A stretch of 64,000 nucleotides of DNA from Ustulina deusta. Taxonomy: Eukaryota; Ascomycota; Sordariomycetes; Xylariales; Xylariaceae. The stretch's first letter is position 1. Every line of letters begins with the position of its first letter. The notes under the pieces were generated by a model. The model did not search any database, had not been told where the DNA came from, and worked only from the letters and a program-made list of their open reading frames with translations. The DNA lies in the NCBI GenBank assembly GCA_023159155.1, contig JAJNNX010000047.1, positions 310,001 through 374,000 on the forward strand, read 5' to 3'. Below, in pieces: positions 50,601 through 61,700 of this stretch. The position numbers and the translations under genes were made by a program.

Positions 50601-53574
50601 AAATAATATATTTATTAAAAAAAATATATATATAACTATTAAAAGAATATTAAAGCAGTAAAAAAAACTTACTAAAAAAACTGCATTAATTTATTAAATA
50701 ATGCTTTAAAGCTATTTAAAATAGCTAGCTAGTATAAGCTTTTTAATACTTTTAGCGCTTTTTTTTTTAAGCATAATAAAAAAGTTTATATTAAACCTAC
50801 TAAAAAGATAAAACTACTAGCTTTATAAATATTATTTATAAAAACAGTAAAAAATAATATTTTTAATCCTTTTTTAATATATAGCTTTATTTTTTCTAGT
50901 TATTATAAGTTTTTTTCTATTAATATAAAAGTTATAAAAAATAAAATAAAATAGGCCTACTATAGTATTTTTATTATAGCGCTTAGCATAAACAAAATTA
51001 ATATGTTTTTTTTTAGCTAGGCCTAGTAATATATCGCTTGAGCTATTATAACTTTATATAATACTTGCTTTTTATTAAGGTACTATTTTATTATATTTTA
51101 TTTAATTAAAATAGTTTTTTTATTTAAACTTAATCGGAAAAATTATATATTAGTTAAATTATAGTAACCTATTTTTTTTTTTTTTTTTTAGCAAAAGTTT
51201 AAAAAAACTATTTGCCTGCTATATTTTTATTATAGCTATTTAACGTTCTATTCTTTTAAATTAATATTTTAAAGCTTTACTTAATAAAAAAGCACTAAAC
51301 TTTATTTTTATATTTGCTTATAATATAAAAAAATATATTTTTACTAAAAAAAAAGTTTTAATTTTTTTTACTCTAAATATAGCAAGTATTTTTAATACTA
51401 TTTTTTATAACTAATTTATTTAAAAAATATTAGACTAGGGCTAAAATATTAAAATAGCTTAATAGATCTAGTTCTTTATAATAAACTATATTGCTTTTTT
51501 AAAACTTAAGTTCTTTAGTAATTTTTTAAACCTTTAAACTATAAAGTTTTATAAAAATCTTTTATTTTTTTAATATTTTTTATGCTATTTATAGCTTTTT
51601 TTTTTAAAAATATTATAAGTTTTCTAATAAATAATTTTAGTTATACTAATAATATTACTATAATAAAATATAGTAAGAATTTTATAAATAATATAATAAA
51701 ATTTAGTTTAAAGGCCTATTAAGCTATATAATAAAGTAGAAAAAATATTATAGTTTTTAAACCTTTTAAATATAAGCTTACTTATATTAATAGTTCTAAT
51801 AAACTTTATAAAGACTTTATAATTATTAAAAATATAACAATTATATTTTTAATAAAGTTAGTTTGTTAGCTAGAAATATATTTTAATAAATAATTATACT
51901 TTTGCTACTATATAGATATTTAAGCAAAGAAAGCTACATATATAAGAATTTTTTTTTTATTCTTTAGCAATACTACTAGAGGCTTTTTTATTAAAATTAT
52001 ATTTATAGTTACTAAAGCTATAATTATATTTATTACTATATATAGCAGTTTAGTTTAGTACCCCGGCCTAAAAAAATAATCTTTTTAATACTAATATATA
52101 TAAGTAAGCTTTAATATTATAAAGCATATTTATAAAATATATAGCGCTTTAAATATAATTGCTAGGTTTGTTATATTTATATAAAAAACTATCCTATATA
52201 CTACTGCTTTTTAAAAAATAAGCCTTCTAGCTAAAAGCCTATACTTAGACTAGATCTAGCTTATAACTTTAATATGCTTTATTTAGCTAGACTATGCTTA
52301 TTTTTTTGTTTTTTGTACTTAAAAGCTTAAAAAATACTACCTAACTATATTTTAAATTATTTTAGCTTTATTTCTTAAGTTATACTGTACTACTTTTTTT
52401 TTATTTTTTTATATATTATATGCTTATTTTTAAAAAAAAAAAAAAAAAAGCCAAATTATACAAAAAATAGTTTATAAATACTTTTTAAACTTAAGCTTTT
52501 AAAGCTAATATTATTATTATTTATTTTAATAATTTTAAAAATATTTTAGTATTATAAAGTTTTATTACATACTTTTTTAGTTTTTTTACTTTGTTATATA
52601 TTAAAACAAGCTAGCTAGACTACAAAAAAATATTTAATACTAAATATTTAAGCATACTATAAGTTCTAAAATAGTTCTATTTTTGTTATATTTATATTTT
52701 TTATTTTTTATATTTTTATTTTAATAATATTTTAATACTTAAAAGCTTTTTTAATAGTTTTTTAATTAGTTTAAACTATAAATTTAAAAAGTTTTATAAT
52801 ATTATAACTAATATTTAAAACAAAGTTTATTTTTACTAGTTTTTTAAATATTATAAAATCCTAAATAATAAAAAAACTAATAAAGTAGCTAGCTTTTTAT
52901 TATATTAATTACTTTTTTTTTTATATTTTTTTTAAAATAATAAATATATATATATATATATTAAACGTTTAGTTTAAAAAAAAACGGACTAGTATAACTA
53001 GATATAATAGTTTATTAATTAACTAAACTTATATAAAACTTTAAGTTTTAATTAGTTTAAGCGCTTTAAAAATATAAAAAAGTTCGATTTTTTTTATAAA
53101 TCTTATTATAAACTTATTACTAAAAAAACTAGCTATAAGTATTTTATTACTTACTATAAAAAATTTAAATATTTTTTTAATAAAATAAAAACTTATTTTT
53201 ATAACAAAAAAATAAACTAAAATTATATGTTTAACTATAACTTTTAATATAATAAACTACTAAACCGCTTATATTTAATACTAGTTATAGCAGTTAAACA
53301 AGCCTTTTTTAGTATAAAAGCAGTTAAAAAATACTATAGTTTTTAAAAGTAATATAATATTTCTATAAACCTAGCTTAAAACACTACTTAATTTTTTCTT
53401 TAGTTATTTTATTTATTAGTAAATATAAGACCCCGCTATTTATCTAAACATAAATCTAATAAAGTTATATAAAGAACTAATACTAACTAGGTATATAGGC
53501 CTAGCGCTTAAATCGCTATAAATTAGTATTAGCTCCCTAAGATAAACGTTAATACATTCTCTCTTTCTTTTTTT
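47639..53574. mobile_element. AT-rich 5.9-kb insertion of unknown type
   Basis: The block is bracketed by an exact 17-bp direct repeat and starts and stops sharply at both. It is RIP-like throughout, with no open frame. The ends show no LTR pair and no inverted repeat. The right end is a pyrimidine tract (TCTCTCTTTCTTTTTTT) and the left end begins AACTTTCTCTTTTC. A long target duplication with a simple-sequence tail would suit a non-LTR retrotransposon, but I could not read a reverse transcriptase. Minus-strand translation around 51000-52380 gives long protein-like stretches with stops only at RIP-type codons, so the coding strand was perhaps minus there. The family is unassigned. Confidence 0.5.
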
Positions 53575-53591
53575 CTTACCGAAACCAAAAC
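53575..53591 (+). repeat. 17-bp direct repeat, right copy
   Basis: It is identical to 47622-47638. Normal base composition resumes immediately after it. Confidence 0.75.
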
Positions 53592-54045
53592 CTCTAAATT
53601 TCCGGTACATGTAGGCACTAACTACTTAGTACCTACTAAGTAGATAGCATTGGTTTACCTAATAATCACTGCTATGACCCTTTCAGCTACCTATTTACCA
53701 TAGGTACTTACTTATACTTACCTAGTAGCTTAATTAATCCTGGCACACTCAGCATAATGTATTTTGACGTACTTTAGGTACCTATAGGCTCCCGTCAGGC
53801 TCCCGTTCAACACTGGATATTTTTGGGTTTGTCAAGCTCCAATCCCTAGTTGCGGCGAATGCACGGTCTCTATTTTGTGAGATAGACTGGATTTACAAGT
53901 TTCCTCAAGCTGCACATGTCTATCCCCCATCTTCATCAGAGAGTCCTTGACAGCTTCCTTCCACTTTATACCCAAACTCAATCACCACTACTACAATCTC
54001 TGGTCGTTATCGTGAAAGTTGCGCCCGCTTCGCCGTCGTTTCAAC
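53592..54045. promoter_or_regulatory. 5' flank of the P450 gene
   Basis: No gene was accepted here; the open frame at 53916-54200 overlaps the first P450 exon in another frame. A perfect 10-bp inverted repeat, CTACTTAGTA with TACTAAGTAG, is separated by CC at 53622-53643. TACCTA/TAGGTA words are frequent to about 53790. The P450 promoter should lie here. Confidence 0.4.
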
Positions 54046-56160
54046 ATGTCCCAATTCAATTCACAGCCTTTACTGTCATCACTAAAAGATGCTACATGGT
54101 CCCAGTGGTTCTCTTTCGTCTTCACAGCCGTACGTGTTTGTTATTCTCCCACCTGCTCCAGTACCGTCTAGCGCTTTGCGGCCTGTCCACATCTGAATAG
54201 CACATCGCGCTCATAGCTGTCTCGGATAGATATTTGTCTGCGCAATAGCGCGCACCATATACCTGCTCAAATTCCATCCGGCATCTAAATTTCCCGGCCC
54301 AAAACTTGCTGCCATCTCTAACATCCCTTACGCCTATCACTGGTTGGTGCTCGCTGTCCCTTGCTGCTAATGCGGGATTTATACCAGTGATTCGTTATTG
54401 ACTATCATCAGGATTAGTGGACGGTGGCCATGGGCTGTAGAAGACATGCTCAAGCAGTACGGTGCGTACTGGCCCTGACTCTCCTTATTACTTGAGTAGG
54501 CTTGTTCGCGTAGTAGTGACATGGAGTTGCAGGCAAGATCGTCCGTGTCGCCCCAAATGAACTCGCATTCATTACCCCACAGGCCAAGGTTGGTGAGTGC
54601 ACTCCAAAAATAGTCTCGATCCTTTCACTGGGAAGTCGTTTGACTAACAGTCTACGTGGAGATATTCTCGGCTCTACACAGAATGGTTACGAGACGTTCC
54701 TGAAAACCGACCTCATGGACTTTGGCGCAGGAGACCGAGGCTTCATCTGGGAGGCAGATCCTGTCAAGCGCAAAGAGGTTGCAAAACGGCTTCTCCCAGC
54801 CTTCGCACCAAAGGCGACCAAGGCTAAGGAGCCCACAGTACATTACTACATCGACCTATTCATTGAAAGAATGAAGGAAATTGGATCTAAAGGAGATGGG
54901 ATCGAAATTACGAAAGTAAGTACTCCTACTCTAGCTCCTCCACACCTGAGGGTCGATCAAGGTCGAAATCTGACTGCCCTGTCTCGTAAAGTGGACAACG
55001 TGGTTTGCTGCAGACCTTTCTGCAGACCTAGCGTACAACCGTGAATTGAACCATATGAGAGATCGTACGTTGAATCCAAAATGATTTATACAAGTAGGAG
55101 GCGCTAGGAGTCCCCTCTACTAATCATTTCATTCACGACACAGAGCGTAGCTCCGAATTTCTTGACACCTTGCTCGGAACTAGCTTGTACGGGACTCTTT
55201 CACAGGTGTCAAAGAAGCTTCCGATAGTTAACATTTTTGCCCTCTTCTTCGTTTCGCCTTCAGTTCTGCGCTCACTGCCAGGTGTCTTCAAAATGAATAG
55301 CGAGGCAGTTCAAAGGCGCATCGACATCAGAGGCACTACGCCACACCCAGACTTCGTCGATTATATGCTTCCGGCCGATGCGGCCCCTCCCACGACCAAA
55401 AAAGAGAAGATTCATCTGGAACAGGTTGCACTCCAACTGTTTGTAGCCGGGTACGATCCCATTCAGATCTCGCTCAATGCTGTATTTTTCTTTTTGGTGA
55501 AGGAACCAAACGCATACAAGATTCTTGTTCGCGAAATTAGGGACGCTTTCCAAGCCTACGATAGCATCAACGCGGACGCACTAGTCGAGCTTAAGTACCT
55601 CCACGCTGTTATTTCCGAGACAATGCGCGTCCATATCACCAACGCCACAGGCATGCCGCGAATTAGTCCCGGTGCAGTCGTGGATGGTGTCTACATCCCG
55701 AAAGGAGTAAGCACAGGCGCCCCGGCCCATTTCTTTAGAACCCGGCTCTTCCCCTTTCACATAAGCTTTCGTCAGTACTAATCCCCCCCTCCCCCTCCCC
55801 CAGATTGTATGTCAGATGTCGAGTTTCGCAGCCGCCAGAAGTCCGGATTACTTCCGTGACCCGCTCGAGTTCCGCCCGGAGCGCTGACTACCAGCTCACC
55901 ACCCTGAGTATAATCCACGATATGCGGACGATCAGATTAAAAGCCTGCACCCGTTTGGCGTAGGTCCCAGGATGTGCACGGGCCGCGAAATTGCCTGGCA
56001 ACAGGTCAAGCTCTTTCTGGCTAAAGTGCTGTGGACATTCGACATCGAGGCGGTGAAAGGAATGGAGTCATCTTTTGATGGTGACTTCCGCCTCTATGCC
56101 ATGTGGAAACGCCCACAGGTATGGGTCAGATTCCACCATGTTCAACGAGAGGGGCAATGA
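54046..56160 (+). pseudogene. Cytochrome P450, single in-frame stop in PERW motif
   Basis: A microsomal P450 of the type common in fungal secondary metabolism (isotrichodermin-hydroxylase-like; family call tentative). Eight exons fit: 54046-54129, 54230-54342, 54412-54461, 54533-54592, 54662-54915, 54992-55064, 55144-55706 and 55804-56160, totalling 1554 nt or 517 residues. The frame is kept across all seven introns. Seen in order: membrane anchor WFSFVFTAIFVCAIA, FPGPKLAAISN hinge, ISGRWP, IVRVAPNELAFITPQA, WEADPVKRK, ADLSADLAYNREL, ETMR (ExxR), and the heme loop FGVGPRMCTG with its Cys. In FRPER-stop (TGA at 55885-55887) the expected Trp is replaced by a stop, which would remove the heme ligand. 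The I-helix reads AGYDPIQIS and lacks the usual oxygen-activating Thr. Everything else looks intact, so inactivation would be recent, or the base is an assembly error. Intron 2 uses a weak donor (GTTGGT). Confidence 0.85.
55885..55887 (+). other. Premature TGA in the P450 reading frame
   Basis: In exon 8 the codons read CCG-GAG-CGC-TGA. Fungal P450s have P-E-R-W here, so TGG to TGA is the simplest change. The mutated C on the other strand lies in a CpC context, not the CpA preferred by RIP, so ordinary mutation or sequencing error are as likely. Confidence 0.8.
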
Positions 56161-57233
56161 GAACCAGGTCATGGTAGAAGCACAGCATAGGGTATCCTAA
56201 GATATGTTACAATGTGGAAACAACGTTGCTGGAGGTGTGTGTAGACGTGGATGTCGCGATTTTTTAGTGCTGGCCCGGGGAATCACACGTCGGTTGTCAG
56301 GGGAGCTGGTGTTGTGGCTTGAAGTATGGACATTTTTTCAGATTCTCAGCTAAGGGTAAATATCGTAAAGTATTAATTTGCAACATACCTGCAAAACTTC
56401 CTTGGCCTTGGTGGCTGACCTTGACTCAATATATAATTGGGACGGCCTTCCTAGCCTCTGAGGTCGGTCAATATGTCTCATATAAGCGAGGGCTGAATAG
56501 CTTCATCGTCAATACGAGTGAGACTGTCTTATACCCTGTTCGTTGTTCGACCGAAGCGGGCAGATGACCGCGTACAAGGGCGTACGAAGGCGTGTAACAC
56601 TAACCATCTCACATGCGTGAGAATCCTATACCACCCTTAGTGAGTGGAGTAGCAAGGTATAAGATGACAGCGGTTGCCACTGATCCTTTGGCCTCTAGGA
56701 GGGTATATTGGTTCTAGGTGACAGAGCCTCATTTTTCGGGGTCAACGCCCCCTGCCCCCCTGCCCTCCCCCACACTTCCCTCCTTCTCCCCAGCCCACTA
56801 CACCAAGGGCTAACAAAGCGCCCCGACCATCTTGGTCAATAGTCATGCGCAAGAAGGACCCCAGAGTAGACACAGTATTTGCATCACTCGGACAAGAAGG
56901 ACGACCATGCGCTATTGAGTATCCTCCATTAACACAGTCGATTCTATATGTCGCTCGCCCTCGGCTTCTCAATGTCTCCGTCAGACTAGCCATGCTAGGG
57001 TTTTTACGGGTATCTATTAAAACCCGCTTGGAATTGCACGGGATAGATGGGCCCCGACGAGCCCACTAGTCGATTTCGGAAGCATAGTTGCTATTCCGGA
57101 AGTGTAGGTTAGGCTTCCGGGCCCCCTCAATCTCCCAGTATAGTAGCCACTCAGTATATGCCTGGGGCCCGTATATGTAAGGCAGAGCCCATAATACAAA
57201 AACTAGTTCAACTCGGGAACAACCTGAGCTGTG
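56161..57233. other. Intergenic region between P450 and GNAT genes
   Basis: No gene was accepted. Open frames at 56319-56567, 56742-56993 and 56845-57069 match no family I know. A CCCCTGCCCCCCTGCCC-like pyrimidine tract lies at 56749-56795. About 57070-57115 has several TTCCGGAAG-type palindromic words (for example TTTCGGAAG, ATTCCGGAAGTG, GCTTCCGG). The GNAT gene ends at 57234 and points into this region. Confidence 0.45.
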
Positions 57234-58040
57234 TCAGTTCCCGCCCAGCTTTCTCTCCATATACCGGATCACGTACTGCCCCCACCGGCCGTCGTCATCC
57301 TGGCCCGCCACCGCCATGGTCGCTTCGCCGTCGCGCGGCGGCCGCGGCGCATAGTCGTCGAGGTCGATCCTGAGCTCGCGCCGCATCTCGAACCCTGCCT
57401 TGCTGTACGCAGCATAGGCCTGGTGCGATGAGTGCACCCAGATCGCCAAGCGCCGTTCGTCCGCGATGGTGTTGCCATGGCCCAGCAGCACTCTCCCGAT
57501 GCCCCGCCCCTCGTGGCTTGGCGACACCGCGAGCCCGACGACGAACATGCACGGCGTGTCTGCGGGGACCAGGTTCTGCAGCCAGTACTGCGTGTCGGCC
57601 TCCTCGAGCGCGTGGAGGCGCCCGATGGGGTCCCCCTCTTCCGCCTCGTCGCCACGCGCTCGCGGCCTGTCCAGTTCTGCTGCCTTGTCCTCTCCCGCCG
57701 CCGCCGCCAACTCTCCGTCGCCAGTGCCCCTGGACGAAGCGCGCCTCTGACCGCCGCCCGAGAACACCCAGCTCGCATGCCCGACGACGATGCCCTGGTT
57801 GTCCACCGCTTTCACGCAGACAAAGTTTTGCCGCTTGAGGTTCTCCTCCAGGCCCGAGCGTGCCATAGCGAACATGTCGTATGGCTGCCGGCCTAGCTGT
57901 TTCACAATCGTATGCGGGTCCGTGGCAAAGGCAGCAGCGGAGAGCCTGGCACAGGCCGGGATGTCGGGCTCGTCAAGAGGCTGTATGGAGACAGGCATGT
58001 CCCGCGCGCCTGCAGATGAACATGTTGGCGAAGAAGACAT
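57234..58040 (-). CDS. GNAT-family N-acetyltransferase
   Basis: This is a 268-residue single-exon protein that transfers acetyl from acetyl-CoA to an amine; the substrate is unknown. It begins with the fungal GNAT opening VSIQPLDEPDIPACARLSA (about 17-35). The acetyl-CoA motif A is FVVGLAVSPSHEGRGIG (about 166-182), containing the R/Q-x-x-G-x-G core, and motif B is YAAYSKAGFE (about 209-218). Between them, residues 94-140 are a low-complexity G/A/E/R insert that is probably disordered and inflates the length above the usual 210-240. A second Met at residue 15 could be the true start. Third codon positions are strongly GC-rich, unlike the neighbouring P450, and several long shadow frames result. 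It points toward the P450 and is divergent from the STAND gene. Confidence 0.85.
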   Translation of the reverse strand: MSSSPTCSSAGARDMPVSIQPLDEPDIPACARLSAAAFATDPHTIVKQLGRQPYDMFAMARSGLEENLKRQNFVCVKAVDNQGIVVGHASWVFSGGGQRRASSRGTGDGELAAAAGEDKAAELDRPRARGDEAEEGDPIGRLHALEEADTQYWLQNLVPADTPCMFVVGLAVSPSHEGRGIGRVLLGHGNTIADERRLAIWVHSSHQAYAAYSKAGFEMRRELRIDLDDYAPRPPRDGEATMAVAGQDDDGRWGQYVIRYMERKLGGN

Positions 58041-58794
58041 GGCGAGAGGGGCTGGAAATCTGGCTCGTCTTGGCGGTCGCCACGATGATCGTGACTGATG
58101 AGGTTTAGGTAGGACAATGCGAAATGCGCGTCCTGACTAAGGGAGTCGTCGTGTTAGGCGATATCAAGGGTATGGAGTCTAACGGTAGGTGCCAAACCAG
58201 ATTTCTTTTTGTAACGGATACCGCGCTCCGACACAGTATGCGTGCACCTTGCCCGAACTACAGGCGCGTGTGTTTTGATTACAGAGACAGGACACGAACG
58301 AGCAAGCAACACGATAACCGCATTCAGGTATGCTGTCAGGCAGTACACGGCACGCTCTATATCAGTAAACCCAACACTAGTTTTAGTATATTAAGTTGTA
58401 AATAAAACAGAGATCTAATCCTACTACTACTATGTACGAAGTAGCGACTTATCGTAGGGCCCTGACCTGTGGGTCATGTGATAGGCAAGATGGATTAACT
58501 GATCATAACACATCATCTCGGCCCCAATCGGCCGCATGCAGGAGAACGCGACGCACCCCTCCAATTCGCCTCGTCGCTGCCTAACCATGGGCTAAAACAG
58601 GTCGGTGTGGCTGAATTTCCCACTTACTTCGCCATCTTGCTTCCTGCAGCTCAGTCCGTACCTCTCTTCCCTGCGTTTATCTCGTCGAAATCTTAGCTGT
58701 CTCTAGTTCTCTGATTCTCCGATTTCTTTTTGATTCTTTGGTTATCTGGTTCTTCGTAATCGCTCAAAGGTTCTGATGCGAATCAAGTCCTGTT
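58041..58794. promoter_or_regulatory. Divergent intergenic region before the STAND gene
   Basis: It separates the GNAT start (minus) from the NACHT-ankyrin start (plus), so it carries both promoters. Open frames at 58124-58405 are probably chance. A short AT-rich dip occurs at 58375-58400. About 58620-58775 is a CT-rich leader (GTCTCTAGTTCTCTGATTCTC region), typical of the stretch before fungal transcription starts. Confidence 0.45.
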
Positions 58795-61700
58795 ATGGAA
58801 GCTCTTGGTGCCGCAAGTGCCATCATTACCTTCATCGATGTCTCACAAAAACTCCTGGTCGCTTGTTATCGACTGCGTGGGCAATGGAAAGATTACGAAA
58901 AGGATATATCCGAGCTGATATCCGAAGTCGAGAGGCTGTCCGACATATCCGAGGAGCTGCAGGAGATCGTCGATGATGCCGATGGCCAAAAAGCGCTAAG
59001 TCAGCTTTCCCTGCCGCCGGGGACTGCGAGCAAAGGCCACAGCTCGGCATTGACAGCTTGCCGCTCAGTCTTGGAAGCCTGTGCGCCTGTGTTGGAGGAC
59101 CTCTCCAATAAGCTCACTCCTTTGAGGCGGGCATGCTTCAGGGATAAATTGAAGTGGCCATTCAACTCCGGGAATATAGCCAAGAAGATCGAGTTCATCC
59201 GAAACCAGAAGTTGACGCTGGAATTGGCTTTGTCGACGTACCAGACAAGATTAATTGCCACCCAATCCCGTAAGACAGAAGACCGCTACTTGAAAGAGAA
59301 GAGAGGGGCGTTGCTACGATGGTTCAAAACGAGCAATCCGGAGCAAAATCACCTTACCTCGAGGGAGAGCCATGAGCCTGGGACCGGACAATGGATATTT
59401 GAGAACGAAGCTTTCAAAACCTGGGTTAACGATAGCGGTAGTCTGCTCTGGTTGCACGGCATCCCGGGCGCCGGCAAGACCATACTATGTTCCACTATCA
59501 TCAATCATCTCCAGGAACGTTCTTCATCGGCACCTCGCGGGAGAGGTTCCGTTCGTTATCATGTCCTGTACTACTACTTCACCTTTTCCGATGAGAGCAA
59601 ACAAAGCCTAGCAAATCTGTTAAAGTTTGCAATCTATCAACTTATCGCCGACAACGAAGGACTGCCCGATGCTGCAGCCGCTCTATATGACAGCAAAAAC
59701 CATGGATTGAACGAGCCCTCTATTAAGGAGCTGATCGACGCATTGACCTCTGTGGCGTCATCGTGCACAGGGAATGTGTATCTATTAGTCGATGCCCTCG
59801 ACGAATGTCCTAGAAAGGAGCGAAAAGCATTTTACGACAAAGCATTGGGTTCGATACTAGCCGCCAAGATCAACCTCATGGTATCGAGCCGTAAGGAACC
59901 TGACATAGAGCATCATGTACGGAGTATATCGTCCTACGAGATCTGCATCCAAAACGAAAATGTTGACGCAGACGTCCGAGCACATGCTCACAGCGTAATT
60001 TCCCAAGAGCCCAAGTTTCAAGCAATGAAACCATCTCTTCAAGCTGAGATTCTTGATGGCATAGCGGCTGGGGCACATGGAATGTGAGCATTGTCTTCGC
60101 CTTCTACTACCTAACACCGAGATGGTCGTGCTGACAGTAGCTTTGAGGTTTCGATGGGCTGTCTGTCAGCTTGAGGTTATCAAGGAGTGTCTTACACCAG
60201 CAATGGTTCGAGAGAGGTTGAAGACAATGCCTAAAGATCTTGATCAAACATATGATCGTATACTTCATGGTATTCCCGCCTCCCATCGGCCCTTTGTGCA
60301 GTCGGCACTGCGCTGGCTAGTATTCTCTGCACGTCCCTTACTTCTCGAAGAATTGGCCGAGGCTACTGTCATTCAACCCGGTGAGCCCTTTGACCCCGAC
60401 TCATCCCGGCTGTTGAGCCAGAACATGATCATCGATCTTTGTGGTGTGCTCGTCAGTTCATCCACCACCAGCCAGTATAGGATCCAATGGCTTGGAGATA
60501 AAAGTTCCTGTGAGAACAGAGGGTACTACGAATGCATGGAAGCTACATATGTCGTTATAACGCTAAGTCACTATTCTGTCAAGGAGTATTTGACATCTAG
60601 ATCCCTCCAATGTGGGGCCTTGTCAAGCTTCTGCACATCGATCCTCTTATGCAATTCATATGTCTCTCAATGCTGTCTTACATACATCCTAGGTTTCAAT
60701 GGTGGCACTTTTACTAGAGCCTTCACCCCTGATGTCTTCCATGAATACCCTCTCCTTCAATACGCTTGTCGATATTGGATGACTCACTGGGAAAATGCAA
60801 GCGCGGGCGAAGAAGACCCGCTCTTGCAGACACTTGTCGAAAACCTATTCCAGTTAGATGCGCCTGAGGCATATGCAAACTGGGTCAACGTTTGGGATTC
60901 GTGTGGAAACAGGAGATCTCTAGCGCCCCTCGCCAATTCCGTGGATTTGTGCCCGCAAACGCTGTACTGGGCCAGCTCTTTAGGCCACATGGCTCTCGTC
61001 AAACTTTTGGTCGAAAAGGGGGCTGAGATCAATAAGGCCGAAGGTTACTATGGATCTGCATTCGGAGCTTCTGTCTTTCATGGACATCTCAGCATCGTAG
61101 ATTTCTTCCTCCAGAGGGGGGCAAATCTAAGCTTGCACGTGCCTAGCGTAGGCGGTGTGTTGCAGATTGCGGTTTTAGGGGGGCACTATGAAGTTATCAA
61201 GTACCTCATCATCGAGAGGGGTGTGGATATCAACCCGCCGAGCGAAGAACGTAAAACACCCTTGATAGAAGCAATCCTTAAACAGCGCCATGACATCGTT
61301 AATCTGCTCCTATCTCAAGGTGCGGATGTAGGACCGATCTCCCCATCTACAGATATTCCCCTGTACCACGCCGCATCCGTGGGCGATTCCTCGTTAGTAG
61401 CTAAGTTACTCGAGGCCGGCGCTAATGTCAATAATGCGGACGATGACTTTCGTAGGACCCCCCTCTCCGGAGCGGTACAATCTGGGTCTATTGCGTTGGT
61501 CAGGGCTTTGATCCAGAAGGGTGCAGATGTTAATAAGCCTCGTAACATCCTTACACGCCCATTTATTGAGGCTGTCGAAATCGGACATGTAGAGATGGTC
61601 CAGGCGCTGCTGGAAGCAGGCGCAAATTATCATACCTCATACCATATTTCACGGAGGGCTCTTGAGATATCAATCGAGAAACGGCACACAGCCATTTTCC

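Noticed and set aside
51000..52380. Minus-strand translation resembling a coding relic; considered a tyrosine recombinase (DUF3435-like) or a LINE
   Set aside because: Too many stops and no catalytic motif that I could align; naming a family would be guesswork.
57269..57896. Long open frames on both strands over the GNAT gene
   Set aside because: They are shadow frames caused by high GC at third positions. Only the 268-residue frame has GNAT motifs.
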